Shown here: piece after piece, positions 63,043 to 64,000 of the stretch | Layout of the letters: every line of letters starts with the position of its first letter | How positions within the stretch are numbered: the stretch's first letter is position 1 | Translations under genes and position numbers: made by a program | Notes under the pieces: model-generated | What the model saw: the letters and a program-made list of their open reading frames with translations, nothing else | Told to the model about the DNA's origin: nothing | Database searches by the model: none | Origin: Nitrospirales bacterium | GTDB lineage: Bacteria > Nitrospirota > Nitrospiria > Nitrospirales > UBA8639 | Reading direction: 5' to 3' | NCBI GenBank assembly: GCA_031315915.1 | Contig: JALDRK010000017.1 | Coordinates: 19,543 to 83,542 of the forward strand | Length of the DNA stretch: 64,000 nt

Positions 63043-63638
63043 ATCTTTACTCCCTCGATTTGCGCAGAACTTCCCAGGTTGGCGGCGTATAAATAATGGG
63101 CCTCCGCATTGGATTCTTCCGTATCAAGGACCCGCCTGGCCAGACGGGCGCCTTCCTCGAACGCCTGCCGTTTCAGGTTTTCCTCCTGATAAATATCCTG
63201 TCCGATTTCCAGATAGAGATCGGCCAAACTTAACTGGGCCGTTGTGTCGGAAGAATGGTGATGGCTTTCCGCCAGAAGCGTTTCCAGTTGATCCAAGGGA
63301 GATTCCGAACGTTGCGTCCAGGGGGAGACGGGGTCTGCCTTGACCACCTGAGCCCCTAAAGCCCACAAAAGTCCGATTACGACGTATCTCGGAAATTGTG
63401 GGAAGAAACGCCTGACCTGTCGTGCGAAATCGTGAGCAGAAATCATCGTTGTTGAAGATGAAAATAAAATTTTAAGGACAAATCCTTACTCATCAAGCTC
63501 TTGAATTCTAGCACAGATACCATGTGAGAGCCTGTCCCATGCCTTTTCAGTTAGGCTAGTCGATCCCACGCCGGCTGGCTCAGGCGAGGGGATATGAAAA
63601 TAGGAGGGGCACTGACCCTTCCTGTTGCGTGTCTCTGG

Positions 63639-64000
63639 TTACATAGGGTAACTCCCCATGGCATTCACATGAAGCGTGACGACCGTGCCCTTGCCGGGTG
63701 CGCTCTGAATGACGACTGATCCGTGATGCAGATCCATGATGGATTTGACGATGGCGAGCCCAAGCCCCGTACCTTCTTCGGAGCGTGCGGGATCTACGCG
63801 ATAAAAGCGATCGAACAGTTTGGGGAGGTGTTCTGCCGCAATGCCGCAGCCGGTGTCCTCTACCCTGATTTCTGCAGAGCCGTCGTGAACCGGACGCAGT
63901 GATAAGCAGACTTCTCCACCCTTCAGCGTATGCTGGATGGCATTGTGCACCAGATTGCTGAGTGCACGTTTGAGCAACTGTGCATCGGCATACAGAAGTC
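63639..64000 (-). CDS. Sensor histidine kinase, C-terminal part (5' end beyond window)
   Basis: The ATP-binding domain of a histidine kinase: N box LVHNAIQHTLKGG, G1 VEDTGCGIA, F box LFDRFYRVDPARS, G2 EEGTGLGLAIVKSIMDLH. The frame remains open through the window end (LYADAQLLKRALS upstream of the first internal Met). The wording FYRVDPARS and GLGLAIV is typical of OmpR-type partner kinases such as heavy-metal sensors. It ends with TAG or TAA near 63639 and is followed by a gene-poor spacer. Confidence 0.88.
   Translation of the reverse strand, partial: LLYADAQLLKRALSNLVHNAIQHTLKGGEVCLSLRPVHDGSAEIRVEDTGCGIAAEHLPKLFDRFYRVDPARSEEGTGLGLAIVKSIMDLHHGSVVIQSAPGKGTVVTLHVNAMGSYPM

Larger units (their letters stand above)
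62484..63044 (+). mobile_element. IS200/IS605-family insertion sequence (tnpA only)
   Basis: A 561-base element with one Y1 transposase gene, no tnpB, no terminal inverted repeats and a hairpin near each end (62501-62519 and 63024-63042), all typical of IS200-type elements. The limits given are those that restore the reading frame of the interrupted TPR gene; the left flank then ends ATCAC, plausible as the short target the element inserts behind. Boundaries could differ by a few bases. Confidence 0.8.
62115..63446 (-). pseudogene. TPR-repeat protein split by an IS element
   Basis: Two minus-strand pieces belong to one gene: 63446-63045 (signal-peptide-like start, RFFPQFPRYVVIGLLWALGA, then TPR-like helices ending SSAQIEGVK) and 62483-62115 (VMASALTVNTLKTHVQRALELNPRHAPSLHMMG to LLDSLPKQP). 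If 62484-63044 is removed, the two join in frame to 256 residues (134 codons plus 122 codons and the stop). TPR proteins of this size act as scaffolds in the periplasm. The interruption ends the first piece after a few IS-encoded residues. Function is unknown. Confidence 0.75.

Overview
The window looks like a chromosome segment from a diderm, hopanoid-producing bacterium of the Nitrospirota, most likely Nitrospira-like. This is inferred from gene content and style only: hopanoid glycosylation genes (HpnI and HpnK), an outer-membrane Omp85 protein, Wza-type export proteins, small c-type cytochromes, a dnaE-accA pair and moderate GC. No rRNA, tRNA or CRISPR array was seen, and no marker gene fixes the species.

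Layout. 0-3 kb: end of a membrane protein, then a TIGR03546/TIGR03545 pair whose second gene is frame-broken. 3.7-9.8 kb: a defence island with a DUF4258/YgiT-type toxin-antitoxin pair, an intact fused type I methylase-specificity gene and a heavily decayed restriction subunit gene. 10-19 kb: housekeeping and metal genes (metallophosphoesterase, accA, dnaE, YbjQ family, bacterioferritin, a Ni/Co-type transporter). 19.3-25.2 kb: a five-gene polysaccharide-export operon with no glycosyltransferases, containing an apparent chimera of its own two neighbours. 25.7-32 kb: a receiver-only regulator, two methyltransferases, a flavoprotein, a carbonic anhydrase remnant, a nitrobindin-like protein and a short-chain dehydrogenase.

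32.2-36.4 kb: four translationally coupled genes (membrane protein, fatty-acid-hydroxylase-type di-iron protein, GH3 amido synthetase, enolase-superfamily epimerase/racemase). These read as an uncharacterised pathway for N-acyl amino acids or a related conjugate. 36.4-38.3 kb: a TIR protein next to a DUF2130 protein, a candidate defence pair. 38.6-45.3 kb: exported proteins (two small cytochromes c around a Cu/Zn superoxide dismutase, a Tat-dependent intradiol dioxygenase-like protein, a Spy-like protein, an ankyrin lipoprotein) with a GDPD and a HIT protein. 45.4-53.8 kb: an envelope-modification run on the minus strand (Omp85, LtaS-like sulfatase-fold enzyme, sugar epimerase, DegT aminotransferase, small DMT transporter, HpnK, HpnI).

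54.5-58.6 kb: a minus-strand operon (methyltransferase, HAD phosphatase, class III aminotransferase, alpha/beta hydrolase) behind a strong sigma-54 promoter match. 58.8-62 kb: an NtrC-type regulator, a YkvA-family gene and a histidine kinase. The regulator's DNA-binding domain is out of frame. 62.1-63.4 kb: a TPR gene split by an IS200/IS605-type element whose removal would restore the frame. The window ends in another histidine kinase.

Several genes are broken by frameshifts or a nonsense codon (TIGR03545, hsdR, one cytochrome c, one methyltransferase, the NtrC regulator), while long genes such as dnaE are clean. This may be true decay, residual sequencing error, or a mixture. All functional statements rest on motif and family recognition by eye; no database search was run.
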